Assembly (NCBI GenBank): GCA_015064295.1
Contig: SVSM01000012.1
Span: forward strand, 1-45,753
Length of the DNA: 45,753 nucleotides
Direction: 5' to 3'
DNA from: Oscillospiraceae bacterium
GTDB lineage: Bacteria > Bacillota > Clostridia > Oscillospirales > CAG-272
Shown: piece by piece, positions 1 to 8,117 of the stretch
How the letters are laid out: each line of letters starts with the position of its first letter
Numbering within the stretch: position 1 is the first letter of the stretch
Position numbers and translations under genes: made by a program
Notes under the pieces: generated by a model
Database searches by the model: none
What the model was told of the DNA's origin: nothing
Seen by the model: only the letters and a program-made list of their open reading frames with translations

Positions 1-2
1 AG

Positions 3-815
3 GATGCTACCCCCATCACCTTCTCGCAGGAGATCTCGGGCTGGCGCTCCAGTCTGGAGCGTGACCGTCAGCTTCTGGAGCTGTCGCTTGCCCCCCTGCA
101 TGAGCTGGCTCTCGGCGGTACCGCCGTGGGCACCGGTCTGAATACCCCCAAGGGCTTTGACGTGGCCGTGGCCAAGGCGGTGTCGGAGATCACCGACAAG
201 CCCTTTGTGACAGCCGAAAATAAATTCCACGCTCTTACCTCCAAGGATGAGCTTGTCTTTGCTCACGGCGCTCTCAAGGCGCTGGCGGCAGATCTGATGA
301 AGATCGCTAACGACGTCCGTTGGCTGGCCTCCGGCCCCCGCGACGGTCTTGGGGAGATCTTCATTCCCGAGAACGAGCCCGGCTCCTCCATCATGCCCGG
401 TAAGGTCAATCCCACCCAGTGCGAGGCCGTTACCATGGTGGCCGTTCAGGTCATGGGTAACGACGTGGCGGTAGGACTTGCCGCTTCCCAGGGCAATTTT
501 GAGCTCAACGTTTTCATGCCGGTCTGCATCTACAACTTCCTGCAGTCGGTCCGTCTCCTCTCGGAGGCCATGGTATCCTTCAACAACAACTGTGCTGTGG
601 GAATCAAGGCCAACCGCGAGAAGATGCATCACAATCTTCATAACTCTCTCATGCTGGTCACGGCACTGAACCCCTACATTGGGTACGAGAACGCCGCCAA
701 GACGGCAAAAAAGGCGTATCACGACAACATCTCACTGAAAGAGGCCTGCGTGGCCCTCGGCTTCCTGACGGCCGAACGGTTTGACGAGGTCTTCCATCCC
801 GAAGAGATGGTCTGA
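3..815 (+). CDS. fumC: Fumarate hydratase class II, C-terminal part (5' truncated by window)
   Basis: This is the C-terminal 270 or so residues of a class II fumarase, which interconverts malate and fumarate in the cytoplasm; the full protein is usually about 460 residues. The reading frame is already open at base 3, so the start lies outside the window. The class II signature [16 protein letters not shown] is intact, and the stretches [37 protein letters not shown] and NFELNVFMP match FumC closely. That closeness argues against the related aspartase or argininosuccinate lyase. It lies 96 bp upstream of the hdr/flx/frd cluster on the same strand and would supply the fumarate that the cluster's fumarate reductase consumes. 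A stem-loop without a T-run separates it from hdrB, so co-transcription is possible but not shown. Confidence 0.95.
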   Translation, partial: DATPITFSQEISGWRSSLERDRQLLELSLAPLHELALGGTAVGTGLNTPKGFDVAVAKAVSEITDKPFVTAENKFHALTSKDELVFAHGALKALAADLMKIANDVRWLASGPRDGLGEIFIPENEPGSSIMPGKVNPTQCEAVTMVAVQVMGNDVAVGLAASQGNFELNVFMPVCIYNFLQSVRLLSEAMVSFNNNCAVGIKANREKMHHNLHNSLMLVTALNPYIGYENAAKTAKKAYHDNISLKEACVALGFLTAERFDEVFHPEEMV

Positions 816-838
816 ACGGCTTTTGGAACAACGACATA

Positions 839-868
839 GGGGCTGACGCCGATTTCGGTATCAGCCCC
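839..868 (+). other. Stem-loop between fumC and hdrB
   Basis: A perfect 8-bp stem (GGGGCTGA / TCAGCCCC) encloses an inner CCG/CGG pairing. It lies in the 96-bp gap after fumC. No T-run follows, so it is a weak intrinsic terminator at best. An mRNA-stabilising or processing hairpin is equally possible. Confidence 0.5.
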
Positions 869-911
869 CGAACTGCAATTTGGAATCTTGACGAAAGGAC
901 GTCAGCTTGGT

Positions 912-1691
912 ATGAATTACTCCTATTATCCCGGTTGTACCCTAAAAACCAAGGCCAAGGAGCTGGACCGTTACGCACGGTCGGCGGCGGAGGCTCTGGG
1001 GATCACATTAAACGAGCTCCCTGAATGGCAGTGCTGCGGCGGTGCCTATACGGCGGCGAACAACGAGATTGCCACGAAGCTCTCGGCTGTTCGCGCCCTG
1101 ATGGCGGCGGAAGAGAAGGGGGAGGATCTCGTTACTCTTTGCTCGGCCTGTCATAACGTGCTGAAGCGGGTTCGGGACGATCTTCTGAACGACGAAGGCT
1201 TTGCCTTCAAGGTCAATCAATACCTGAAGCCCGAAAAGCCCTACGAGGGGAAGACGCGTGTCATTCACTATCTTGAGCTTCTCCGCGATACGGTGGGCTT
1301 TGATGCCATCGCAGAGAAGGTGATGAGTCCCTACGCGGGCACGAAGATTGGTGCTTATTACGGCTGCCTCCTTCTCCGTCCCGGTAAGGTGCTGGCCATG
1401 GACGATCCCGAGAACCCCAAGATCATGGAGGACTTCATCCGTGCCATCGGCGGCGAGCCGGTCATCTATCCCTACCGTAACGAGTGCTGCGGCGGCTACG
1501 TGACGCTGGAGGATAAGGAGATGGCCAAGGAGAAGAGCCGCGCAGTGCTGAACAGCGCCGTCGGCTTCGGCTCCGATCTGCTGATCACCGCCTGCCCCCT
1601 CTGTCTCTACAATCTGAACGCCGTTGGTACCGATACCCGGGTGCTCTACTTTACCGAGCTTCTCGCCCGAGCCCTCGGCGCGGCCGACTAA
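912..1691 (+). CDS. hdrB: Heterodisulfide reductase-like subunit B (two CCG domains)
   Basis: HdrB is the catalytic subunit of heterodisulfide reductase-type complexes. Its two cysteine-rich CCG domains carry noncubane [4Fe-4S] clusters that reduce disulfides in methanogens; in bacteria the acceptor varies. The first domain is complete: Cys9, Cys41-Cys42 and Cys77-x2-Cys80, with the spacing expected for the family. The second runs from YYGC through ECCGGY to CPLC. Length is 259 residues, slightly shorter than archaeal HdrB. The ATG at 912 has GAAAGGA at 893-899; an in-frame start at 888 would sit before that ribosome site and is rejected. It is the first gene of a tight nine-gene run. The true electron acceptor cannot be read from the sequence. 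Confidence 0.9.
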   Translation: MNYSYYPGCTLKTKAKELDRYARSAAEALGITLNELPEWQCCGGAYTAANNEIATKLSAVRALMAAEEKGEDLVTLCSACHNVLKRVRDDLLNDEGFAFKVNQYLKPEKPYEGKTRVIHYLELLRDTVGFDAIAEKVMSPYAGTKIGAYYGCLLLRPGKVLAMDDPENPKIMEDFIRAIGGEPVIYPYRNECCGGYVTLEDKEMAKEKSRAVLNSAVGFGSDLLITACPLCLYNLNAVGTDTRVLYFTELLARALGAAD

Positions 1692-1704
1692 CAGGAGGAA
1701 CGTG

Positions 1705-2085
1705 ATGGATAACCGTAAGGAACAAATTCTGCGGGAAAGCGGTGTCAACGTCCGCAAGTGTATGAAATGCGGCAAGTGCAGCGGCACCTGCCCCTCCTAC
1801 GACGAGATGGAGTATCACCCCCATCAGTTCGTTTACATGGTGGAGAACGGTGAGATCGACAAGCTGATGGCTTCCCCTTCGGTCTTTAAGTGCCTCACCT
1901 GCTTTGCCTGCGTTGAGCGCTGCCCCCGGGGTGTTGAGCCGGCCAAGCTCATAGAAGCCGTTCGCCTTGAGGCGGTCAAGCGGCAGGGCATGAATCATCT
2001 GAAGTCCGATCAGATTCCTGCGCTTCTCGACGACGAGATGCCCCAGCAGGCCATCGTGACCGCCTTCCGAAAATACAGTAAGTGA
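1705..2085 (+). CDS. hdrC: Heterodisulfide reductase-like subunit C (2x[4Fe-4S])
   Basis: HdrC is the ferredoxin-like subunit that passes electrons from HdrA to HdrB. The 126-residue protein has two CxxCxxCxxxC motifs, CMKCGKCSGTCP near the N-terminus and CLTCFACVERCP in the middle, each expected to bind a [4Fe-4S] cluster. It has no membrane segment, so it is the soluble type and not the membrane HdrE-linked type. The ATG at 1705 follows GGAGG at 1694-1698. It begins 13 bp after hdrB and ends 24 bp before hdrA. Confidence 0.9.
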   Translation: MDNRKEQILRESGVNVRKCMKCGKCSGTCPSYDEMEYHPHQFVYMVENGEIDKLMASPSVFKCLTCFACVERCPRGVEPAKLIEAVRLEAVKRQGMNHLKSDQIPALLDDEMPQQAIVTAFRKYSK

Positions 2086-2109
2086 CCGTGAGGTCGAAAG
2101 GATAACAAG

Positions 2110-4101
2110 ATGCAGAGAATCGGAGTATTTGTCTGTCACTGCGGCACCAATATTGCGGCAACCGTGGACGTCAAGGCCGTGGCCGAGGCCCTGAAATTCG
2201 AGCCCGGCGTGGTGGTCTCAACGGAGTACCAATATATGTGCTCCGAGGCAGGACAGAGTCTCATCAAGGACGCCATCCGCGACCATCGTCTGACGGGCGT
2301 GGTGATCTGCTCCTGCTCCCCCAGAATGCACGAGGCGACCTTCCGTAAGACCGCCGCCGCGGCAGGACTGAACCCCTACATGGTGGAGATTGCCAACATC
2401 CGTGAGCAGGTCTCGTGGATCCATAAGGACGTGGCAGAGGCCACCGAAAAGGCTATTATTCTCGGCCGTGCCGCCATCGCCAAGGTACATCTGAACGCAC
2501 CGCTTACGGCGGGCGAAAGCCCCGTTACCAAACGGGCGCTGGTCATCGGCGGCGGTATTGCCGGTATTCAAACGGCGCTGGACATTGCCGACGCCGGCTT
2601 TGAGGTAGACATCGTCGAAAAGGAGCCCACCATCGGCGGTAAGATGACGCAGCTGGATAAGACCTTCCCGACGCTGGACTGCGCCGCCTGTATCCTTACC
2701 CCCAAGATGGTGGACTGTGCCCAGCACGAGAAGGTCCGCATCTTCTCGTACAGCGAGGTAGAGGACGTCAAGGGCTTCGTGGGGAACTTCAGCGTGACCA
2801 TCAAGAAGAAGGCCCGCTACGTTGACGAGCTCAAATGTACCGGATGCGGTCTCTGTACCGAAAAATGCCCCCAGAAGAAGGTGCCGAACGCCTTCAATCT
2901 CGGCCTTGACAATCGACGTGCTATCTACATCCCCTTCGCACAGGCCGTGCCGAAGGTGGCTACCATTGACGCCGATTACTGCACCATGCTGAAGAGCGGC
3001 AAGTGCGGCGTTTGCTCCAAGGTCTGCACCGCCGGTGCCATCGACTATCAGCAGAAGGATACCTTCGTTGAGGAGAAGTACGGTGCCATCGTGGTGGCAA
3101 CCGGCTTTAACCCCATCAAGCTGGATGCCTACGAGGAGTACGGCTATTCCCAGAGCAAGGACGTCATTACTTCTCTGGAGCTGGAGCGTCTGATGAACGC
3201 CGCCGGCCCCAACGGCGGAACCCTCCTTCGCCCCTCGGATAAGACGCATCCCCATACCATCGTGTTCGTGCAGTGCGTCGGTTCCCGTTGCGATGACGGG
3301 AAGGGCAAGAGCTACTGCTCCAAGATCTGCTGTATGTATACCGCCAAGCACGCCATGCTGATCAGAGAAAAGTACCCCGACACCGAGGTCTACGTCTTCT
3401 ATATTGACGTGCGTACCCCCGGCAAGAACTTTGACGAGTTCTACCGCCGTGCGGTAGAGGAATACGGCGTTCACTACGTCAAGGGCATGGTAGGCAAGGT
3501 GCTTCCCGAGCCCGACGGTACCCTGACCGTCCGCGCCTCCGACCTGATCGAAGGCAAGCAGCTTCGGCTGTCGGCAGACCTGGTGGTGCTGGCCGCCGCC
3601 ATCGAGCCCGACAAGACCGCAAGACCCCTTGCTACCAAGCTTACCGCCAGTATGGACACCAACGACTTCTTCACCGAAGCCCATCCCAAGCTCCGTCCCG
3701 TGGAAAGCCCCACGGCAGGTATCTTCCTGTCGGGTGCCTGCCAGGGACCGAAGGACATTCCCGAAACCGTTTCCCAGGCGAGCGCCGCCGCGGCGAAGGT
3801 CATTGGCCTTCTTGCCAAGGATAAGCTGACCTGCAATCCCTGCGTGGCGCACTCTGACGAGATGCTCTGTAACGGATGCTCCTCCTGCGAGAAGGTCTGC
3901 CCCTACGGCGCCATTACCTATTCCGACAAAGAATTCAGAGGCCCCAACCGCACCACCCTGATCCGTCGCGTTGCATCGGTCAACGAGGCGGTCTGCCAGG
4001 GATGCGGTGCCTGCACCGTGGCTTGCCCCTCGGGTGCCATGGACCTGAAGGGCTTCTCCAACAGCCAGATCATGGCGGAGGTTGACGCGATATGCAAGTA
4101 A
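2110..4101 (+). CDS. hdrA: Heterodisulfide reductase-like subunit A, FAD electron-bifurcating type
   Basis: HdrA carries the FAD at which electron bifurcation occurs in Hdr complexes. The 663-residue protein shows the HdrA layout: an N-terminal domain opening with VFVCHCGTNI, a dinucleotide-binding VIGGGIAGIQT near residue 145, and an inserted ferredoxin region with CTGCGLCTEKCP from about Cys243 and a second cysteine group from about Cys291. Two C-terminal [4Fe-4S] motifs follow (LCNGCSSCEKVCP from about 587, CQGCGACTVACP from about 629). The inserted and C-terminal ferredoxins are the usual exits to ferredoxin and the partner module. The last 10 bases overlap flxD, suggesting translational coupling. 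No in-frame stop suggesting selenocysteine was seen. Confidence 0.93.
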   Translation: MQRIGVFVCHCGTNIAATVDVKAVAEALKFEPGVVVSTEYQYMCSEAGQSLIKDAIRDHRLTGVVICSCSPRMHEATFRKTAAAAGLNPYMVEIANIREQVSWIHKDVAEATEKAIILGRAAIAKVHLNAPLTAGESPVTKRALVIGGGIAGIQTALDIADAGFEVDIVEKEPTIGGKMTQLDKTFPTLDCAACILTPKMVDCAQHEKVRIFSYSEVEDVKGFVGNFSVTIKKKARYVDELKCTGCGLCTEKCPQKKVPNAFNLGLDNRRAIYIPFAQAVPKVATIDADYCTMLKSGKCGVCSKVCTAGAIDYQQKDTFVEEKYGAIVVATGFNPIKLDAYEEYGYSQSKDVITSLELERLMNAAGPNGGTLLRPSDKTHPHTIVFVQCVGSRCDDGKGKSYCSKICCMYTAKHAMLIREKYPDTEVYVFYIDVRTPGKNFDEFYRRAVEEYGVHYVKGMVGKVLPEPDGTLTVRASDLIEGKQLRLSADLVVLAAAIEPDKTARPLATKLTASMDTNDFFTEAHPKLRPVESPTAGIFLSGACQGPKDIPETVSQASAAAAKVIGLLAKDKLTCNPCVAHSDEMLCNGCSSCEKVCPYGAITYSDKEFRGPNRTTLIRRVASVNEAVCQGCGACTVACPSGAMDLKGFSNSQIMAEVDAICK

Positions 4102-4532
4102 AGAACGAATTTAGGCCCAAGATCGTGGCATTCTGCTGTAACTGGTGCTCCTATGCGGGGGCGGATCTGGCCGGTACGAATCGCTTGCAGTATCCTGCCG
4201 ATGTCAAGATCATTCGCGTACCCTGCTCCTGCCGTGTCAATCCCCTCTTCATTCTCCGTGCCTTTCAGCGGGGAGCCGACGGTGTCATCCTTTGTGGCTG
4301 CCATCCCGGCGATTGCCACTACACCAGCGGAAACTACTATGCCAGACGGCGTATGACGTTGCTGTTCTCCATGCTGGACTTCCTCGGCATCGAGCGGGAG
4401 CGCACCCGTGTGGAATGGGTATCGGCCGCCGAGGGCGCCAAGTTTGCCGCTACCATGAACGAGTTCGTCGAGACGGTCACGAAGCTCGGCGAGAACAAGA
4501 GACTGGAGGATCTGCGATGCAAGAAAGCATGA
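4092..4532 (+). CDS. flxD: MvhD/FlxD-type [2Fe-2S] adaptor subunit
   Basis: This small protein belongs to the MvhD family, which docks an electron-input module (hydrogenase, formate dehydrogenase or the FlxABC flavoprotein) onto HdrA. The 146-residue sequence has the cysteine pattern FCCNWCSYAGAD (Cys15, Cys16, Cys19), then VPCSCRVN and LCGCHPGDCHY, typical of the family's [2Fe-2S] site. It overlaps hdrA by 10 bp and flxC by 16 bp. Because the neighbours are FlxC, B and A and not hydrogenase subunits, the FlxD name fits better than MvhD. Confidence 0.88.
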   Translation: MQVKNEFRPKIVAFCCNWCSYAGADLAGTNRLQYPADVKIIRVPCSCRVNPLFILRAFQRGADGVILCGCHPGDCHYTSGNYYARRRMTLLFSMLDFLGIERERTRVEWVSAAEGAKFAATMNEFVETVTKLGENKRLEDLRCKKA

Positions 4533-5506
4533 AACAGAAGGCCCTTGCTCTCCTTGCCGATGGGACGGTGGATCGCGTCCTCGGTTGGAAAAAGGGCGAC
4601 TTCGTCTATGACGTAACGCCTGCCGTCTTTGAGAGTACCGAGGAAGTGGAGAGGGACTTTACCTTTTCGGTCTTCTGCGGCAGTAATCTGTCCAAGTACT
4701 TAGTAAAAGAGAGCCGCAAGGAAGGGAAGATCCTCGTCTTCTTTAAGCCCTGCGATGCTTACAGCTTTGCCCAACTCCTGAAGGAGCACCGCGTCATTCG
4801 CGAGAAGGTTTACGCCGTGGGCATCGAGTGCTACGGCAAGGCCGATATCGACAAGCTCCGTGATAAGACCGGCGCTACCGTTATTCACTCCGTCGGCGAG
4901 GCAAACGGTACGCTGACCGTCCGATGCTTTGGCGGCAAGGAGCATACCGTCCCCCTGTACGACGTGCTTCTTGAAAAGTGTGAGTCCTGTAAGAGTAAGA
5001 AGCACCCGGTATACGACGAGCTTCTCGGTGACGAGGGTGAGGTCGTGGACGACTGCAACCGCTTTGACTCGGTCGCCAAGCTGGAGGCTATGACCCCCGA
5101 CGAGCGTTACGAATTCTGGCGGGGCGAGCTTTCCCGCTGTATCCGCTGCAATGCCTGCCGTAACGTCTGCCCCGCCTGTACCTGTGAGAAATGTATCTTC
5201 GATAACGACGCCTCGGGTGTGGCACAGAAGGCCGCCGCCGACAGCTTCGAAGAGAATATGTTCCACATCATCCGTGCCTTCCACGTGGTGGGACGCTGTA
5301 CCGACTGCGGCGAGTGCAGCCGTGTCTGCCCTCAGCAGATCCCCCTGCACCTGCTGAATCGGAAATTTATCAAGGATATTAACGAGCTCTACGGCGAGTA
5401 TCAGGCCGGTGCCGATCCCGACACCCGCCCGCCCCTCGTGAATTATAACACCGGCGACGTTGAGCCCAGTATCGTATACGAGAGAGGAGGAAAAGAGAAT
5501 GGTTAA
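4517..5506 (+). CDS. flxC: FlxC-like iron-sulfur protein (two [4Fe-4S] motifs)
   Basis: This is a 329-residue protein of the kind found as FlxC in flxABCD-hdrABC clusters. Its N-terminal 190 residues contain the motif FFKPCDAYSFAQLL and resemble the N-terminal region of F420-hydrogenase beta-type proteins. The C-terminal part carries CIRCNACRNVCP from about Cys208 with a nearby CTCEKC, and CTDCGECSRVCP from about Cys261. It probably relays electrons between FlxB/FlxA and FlxD-HdrA. The ATG at 4517 is favoured because GGAGGA lies at 4505-4510; a longer open frame reaches back through flxD but has no support. It overlaps flxD and flxB. FlxC and FlxB are related, so the letter assignment is less certain than the family. 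Confidence 0.8.
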   Translation: MQESMKQKALALLADGTVDRVLGWKKGDFVYDVTPAVFESTEEVERDFTFSVFCGSNLSKYLVKESRKEGKILVFFKPCDAYSFAQLLKEHRVIREKVYAVGIECYGKADIDKLRDKTGATVIHSVGEANGTLTVRCFGGKEHTVPLYDVLLEKCESCKSKKHPVYDELLGDEGEVVDDCNRFDSVAKLEAMTPDERYEFWRGELSRCIRCNACRNVCPACTCEKCIFDNDASGVAQKAAADSFEENMFHIIRAFHVVGRCTDCGECSRVCPQQIPLHLLNRKFIKDINELYGEYQAGADPDTRPPLVNYNTGDVEPSIVYERGGKENG

Positions 5507-6530
5507 CGTCAGACCCGCCGATCTTTTCCCCGCCATTGCCAAGCTGCAAAAGCTCTACGTGCCCGACGGCAGTCAAGTCTCCGGGACAGAGCTTCACAAG
5601 CCATTCAAGGAATGGAAGGCCGACCGGGACGCTCCCTGCGAGAGGGTCAGAACCCCCAAGGATTTCTTCTTCCCCCAGACCGAAAACCTGATGGAATTCA
5701 AGCGGGAAGGGAAGACCATTGAGATCGTGGATACCCGCCGTGAGACGGAGGACTTCGTGATTTTCGGTGTCCGCGCCTGCGACGTGCGTTCCTTCTCCAT
5801 CCTTGACAAGGTTTTCCTTGCCGATCCCGTGGATACCTATTACAAGAACCGCCGTGAGCACGCCACCATCATTTCGTGGGCATGCTCCCCCGAATCGATG
5901 CGGGAGACCTGCTTCTGTCACACCTTCGGTATCGACTGTGCCGATCCCGAGGGGGACGTGGCCGCCTGGTTTGACGGCGAACGCTTTTACTTTGAGGCCA
6001 AGACCGAGAAGGGAACCCAGCTTCTTGATAGCATCAAGGACGTTCTTACCGCGTGTGACGAGGAGCCGGTATGGGATCTGAAAACGGCTATCTACCAAGC
6101 CAAAAAGGAGCTGCCCCTTGCCGACCTGACCACCGAGGGCTTCACTCCCGATAAGATGATGGAATACTTCAGCTCCGAAAAGTGGGGCGAGCTGTCGGAG
6201 GCCTGTATCGGATGCGGTACCTGTACCTTCGTATGTCCCACCTGCCAGTGCTACGACATCCGCGACTTCGATACCGGCCACGGCATCAAGCGCTTCCGTT
6301 GCTGGGACTCCTGTATGTATTCCGATTTTACCAAGATGGCTCACGGCAACCCCCGCGTCTCCCAGCTTGAACGGTTCCGCCAGCGCTTTATGCACAAGCT
6401 GGTCTATTTCCCCGCCAACAACGACGGAGAGTTCGGATGTGTGGGATGCGGCAGATGTCTTGCCAAGTGCCCCATCTCCATGAACATCGTCAAGGTCATG
6501 AAAGCGCTGAAGGAGGACGATAAGACATGA
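5499..6530 (+). CDS. flxB: FlxB-like [4Fe-4S] dicluster protein (AsrA/sulfhydrogenase-beta-like)
   Basis: This 343-residue iron-sulfur protein resembles anaerobic sulfite reductase subunit A and the beta subunit of sulfhydrogenases, the group to which FlxB belongs. Visible motifs are FGVRACDVRSFSILD near residue 90, CIGCGTCTFVCP from about Cys236 followed by TCQCYD, and CVGCGRCLAKCP from about Cys314. In AsrAB-type pairs this subunit accepts electrons from the flavoprotein encoded next door. The ATG at 5499 follows a strong GAGAGGAGG at 5482-5490. It overlaps flxC by 8 bp and flxA by 4 bp (ATGA), so the three are likely translated together. Confidence 0.82.
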   Translation: MVNVRPADLFPAIAKLQKLYVPDGSQVSGTELHKPFKEWKADRDAPCERVRTPKDFFFPQTENLMEFKREGKTIEIVDTRRETEDFVIFGVRACDVRSFSILDKVFLADPVDTYYKNRREHATIISWACSPESMRETCFCHTFGIDCADPEGDVAAWFDGERFYFEAKTEKGTQLLDSIKDVLTACDEEPVWDLKTAIYQAKKELPLADLTTEGFTPDKMMEYFSSEKWGELSEACIGCGTCTFVCPTCQCYDIRDFDTGHGIKRFRCWDSCMYSDFTKMAHGNPRVSQLERFRQRFMHKLVYFPANNDGEFGCVGCGRCLAKCPISMNIVKVMKALKEDDKT

Positions 6531-7351
6531 ACGAGACTCTCATTCCCGTCATCGGCGTGGTAACCGATATCCGTATCGATACCCCCGACGTCAAGACCTT
6601 CCGCGTCGTCACCCCCGAAGGGAAGAAGCCCTTCGAGCATCTGCCGGGCCAGTGCGCCATGGTATCGATCCCCGGCGTGGGTGAGGCCATGTTTTCCATC
6701 ACCTCCTCCCCCACAAACCAAGAATTCATGGAATTCAGCATCAAAAAGTGCGGCTGCCTCACCGAATGGCTTCACGCCATGGAGGTGGGCCAGCAGGTCA
6801 CCGTCCGCGGCCCCTACGGAAACGCCTTTCCCGTGGAGACTGAGCTCCGGGGCAAGGATCTTCTCTTCATTGCGGGCGGTATTGGCCTTGCGCCTCTCCG
6901 TTCCGTCATCAACTACTGCCGTCACTACCGTGAGAACTACGGTACCATCGACATCGTCTACGGCTCCCGCTCTAAGGAGGACCTGGTGGATTACCGGGAA
7001 ATCATCGAGGAGTGGATGACCTCCGAGGGCGTCAAGGTCCACCTGACCATTGACCGCGAGCAGGAGGGCTGGGACGGCCACGTAGGCTTCGTTCCCAACT
7101 ACGTCAAGGAGCTGACGCCCGACGTGAAGAAGACGGTTTTGGTCTGCGGTCCTCCCATTATGATCAAGTTCACCCTGGCGGCTCTGAAGGAGCTGGGCTT
7201 CACCGAGGAGCAGGTCTACACGACGATGGAGCTCCGCATGAAGTGCGGCGTCGGTAAGTGCGGCCGCTGTAACATCGGATCGAAGTACGTCTGCAAGGAC
7301 GGCCCCGTGTTCCGCTACGACAAGCTGGGCGAGCTTCCCGACGAGTATTAA
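6527..7351 (+). CDS. flxA: FlxA-like FAD/NAD(P)H oxidoreductase with C-terminal [2Fe-2S] site
   Basis: This 274-residue flavoprotein is of the ferredoxin-NADP reductase superfamily, AsrB/PyrK-like. It has an N-terminal FAD-binding barrel (RxxS-like stretch around AMFSITSSP), a NAD(P)-binding GGIGLAPLRS near residue 117, a LVCGPP motif, and a C-terminal CGVGKCGRC...VC cluster site (Cys240, 245, 248, 256) of the PyrK type. In Flx-Hdr complexes this subunit is the NADH entry point. Here it is the only pyridine-nucleotide-binding subunit in the run, so NADH is the likely donor. It is followed by a 77-bp gap, the largest inside the cluster. Confidence 0.88.
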   Translation: MNETLIPVIGVVTDIRIDTPDVKTFRVVTPEGKKPFEHLPGQCAMVSIPGVGEAMFSITSSPTNQEFMEFSIKKCGCLTEWLHAMEVGQQVTVRGPYGNAFPVETELRGKDLLFIAGGIGLAPLRSVINYCRHYRENYGTIDIVYGSRSKEDLVDYREIIEEWMTSEGVKVHLTIDREQEGWDGHVGFVPNYVKELTPDVKKTVLVCGPPIMIKFTLAALKELGFTEEQVYTTMELRMKCGVGKCGRCNIGSKYVCKDGPVFRYDKLGELPDEY

Positions 7352-7366
7352 GGGATATCCACCCGA

Positions 7367-7392
7367 CAAGAAGCTTCTAAAACCGCTTCTTG
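7367..7392 (+). other. Stem-loop between flxA and frdB
   Basis: A perfect 8-bp inverted repeat, CAAGAAGC / GCTTCTTG, has a 10-base loop and lies in the gap between the flx and frd modules. There is no T-run after it and I see no acceptable promoter in the gap, so read-through with processing or differential stability is more likely than termination. Confidence 0.5.
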
Positions 7393-7428
7393 ACCTTTCA
7401 AAATTTTATACTTAGGAGATCGAATACC

Positions 7429-8103
7429 ATGGAGACGATGGTTAACATCTTTCTGTACGGCAAGAAGTATCAAGTGCCGTCCAACCTGACGATTATGTGC
7501 GCCATGGAGTATGCCGGCTATCAGCTGGTACGCGGATGCGGATGCCGCAACGGCTTCTGCGGCGCCTGCGCCACCATCTACCGCATCAAGGGCGACCGTG
7601 AGCTGAAGGTTTGCCTGGCCTGCCAGACGAAGGTAGAGGACAATATGTATATTGCCACCCTGCCGTTCTTCCCGCTGGTCAAGCAGGTCTACGACATGAA
7701 CGAGATCAAGCCCACCGAGCAGATCATGATGCAGCTCTATCCCGAGATCTACGCCTGTATCGGCTGTAACGCCTGTACCAAGGCCTGTACCCAGGGGCTG
7801 AACGTTATGCAGTATATCGCCTACGCCCAAAGAGGGGAATACGAAAAGTGCGCCGAGGAGTCCTTCGACTGCGTGATGTGCGGCGTCTGCTCCTCTCGCT
7901 GTCCTGCCGGGATCTCTCATCCCCAGGTCGGTATTCTGGCAAGACGTCTCAACGGTAAGTATTTGGCACCTGCCTGCGAGCATCTTGAGGATCGGGTGAA
8001 GGAGATCGAGAACGGCACCTTTGAGGAGCTTCTTGAGGGCTTGATGCAAAAGCCCATTGCCGAGATGAAAGAGCTCTATAACAACCGCGAGATCGAAAAG
8101 TAA
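7429..8103 (+). CDS. frdB: Soluble fumarate reductase/succinate dehydrogenase-type iron-sulfur subunit
   Basis: This 224-residue FrdB/SdhB-like protein has a plant-type [2Fe-2S] motif GCGCRNGFCGAC with a distal CLAC (Cys37-65), then CIGCNACTKAC (Cys110, 113, 116, 120) and CVMCGVCSSRC (Cys148, 151, 154, 158). Both C-terminal motifs are CxxCxxCxxxC, so the third cluster is predicted to be [4Fe-4S], where classical quinone-linked FrdB has [3Fe-4S]. No FrdC/FrdD-type membrane anchor gene is nearby, which fits a soluble enzyme fed by the Flx-Hdr complex. The ATG at 7429 follows AGGAG at 7414-7418; an ATG at 7438 is also possible. Unlike methanogen TfrB it has no C-terminal CCG domain; that function could be supplied by the separate HdrB. 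Confidence 0.85.
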   Translation: METMVNIFLYGKKYQVPSNLTIMCAMEYAGYQLVRGCGCRNGFCGACATIYRIKGDRELKVCLACQTKVEDNMYIATLPFFPLVKQVYDMNEIKPTEQIMMQLYPEIYACIGCNACTKACTQGLNVMQYIAYAQRGEYEKCAEESFDCVMCGVCSSRCPAGISHPQVGILARRLNGKYLAPACEHLEDRVKEIENGTFEELLEGLMQKPIAEMKELYNNREIEK

Positions 8104-8117
8104 GGAGGAACGTGACC

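Noticed and set aside
2218-3852. 544-codon open frame on the - strand opposite hdrA
   Set aside because: It is a mirror of the high-GC third codon positions of hdrA, has no family motifs or ribosome site, and lies wholly within a clear gene. The same applies to the long - strand frames opposite dnaE (39864-41432), the aminotransferase (11938-13188) and other genes.
4145-4516. N-terminal extension of flxC back into flxD
   Set aside because: The open frame is longer, but GGAGGA at 4505-4510 marks the ATG at 4517, and the extra residues show no domain.
7390-7412. Possible promoter (TTGACC ... TATACT) in the flxA-frdB gap
   Set aside because: The spacer is only 11 bp, too short for a functional promoter, so frdBA is treated as part of the upstream transcript.
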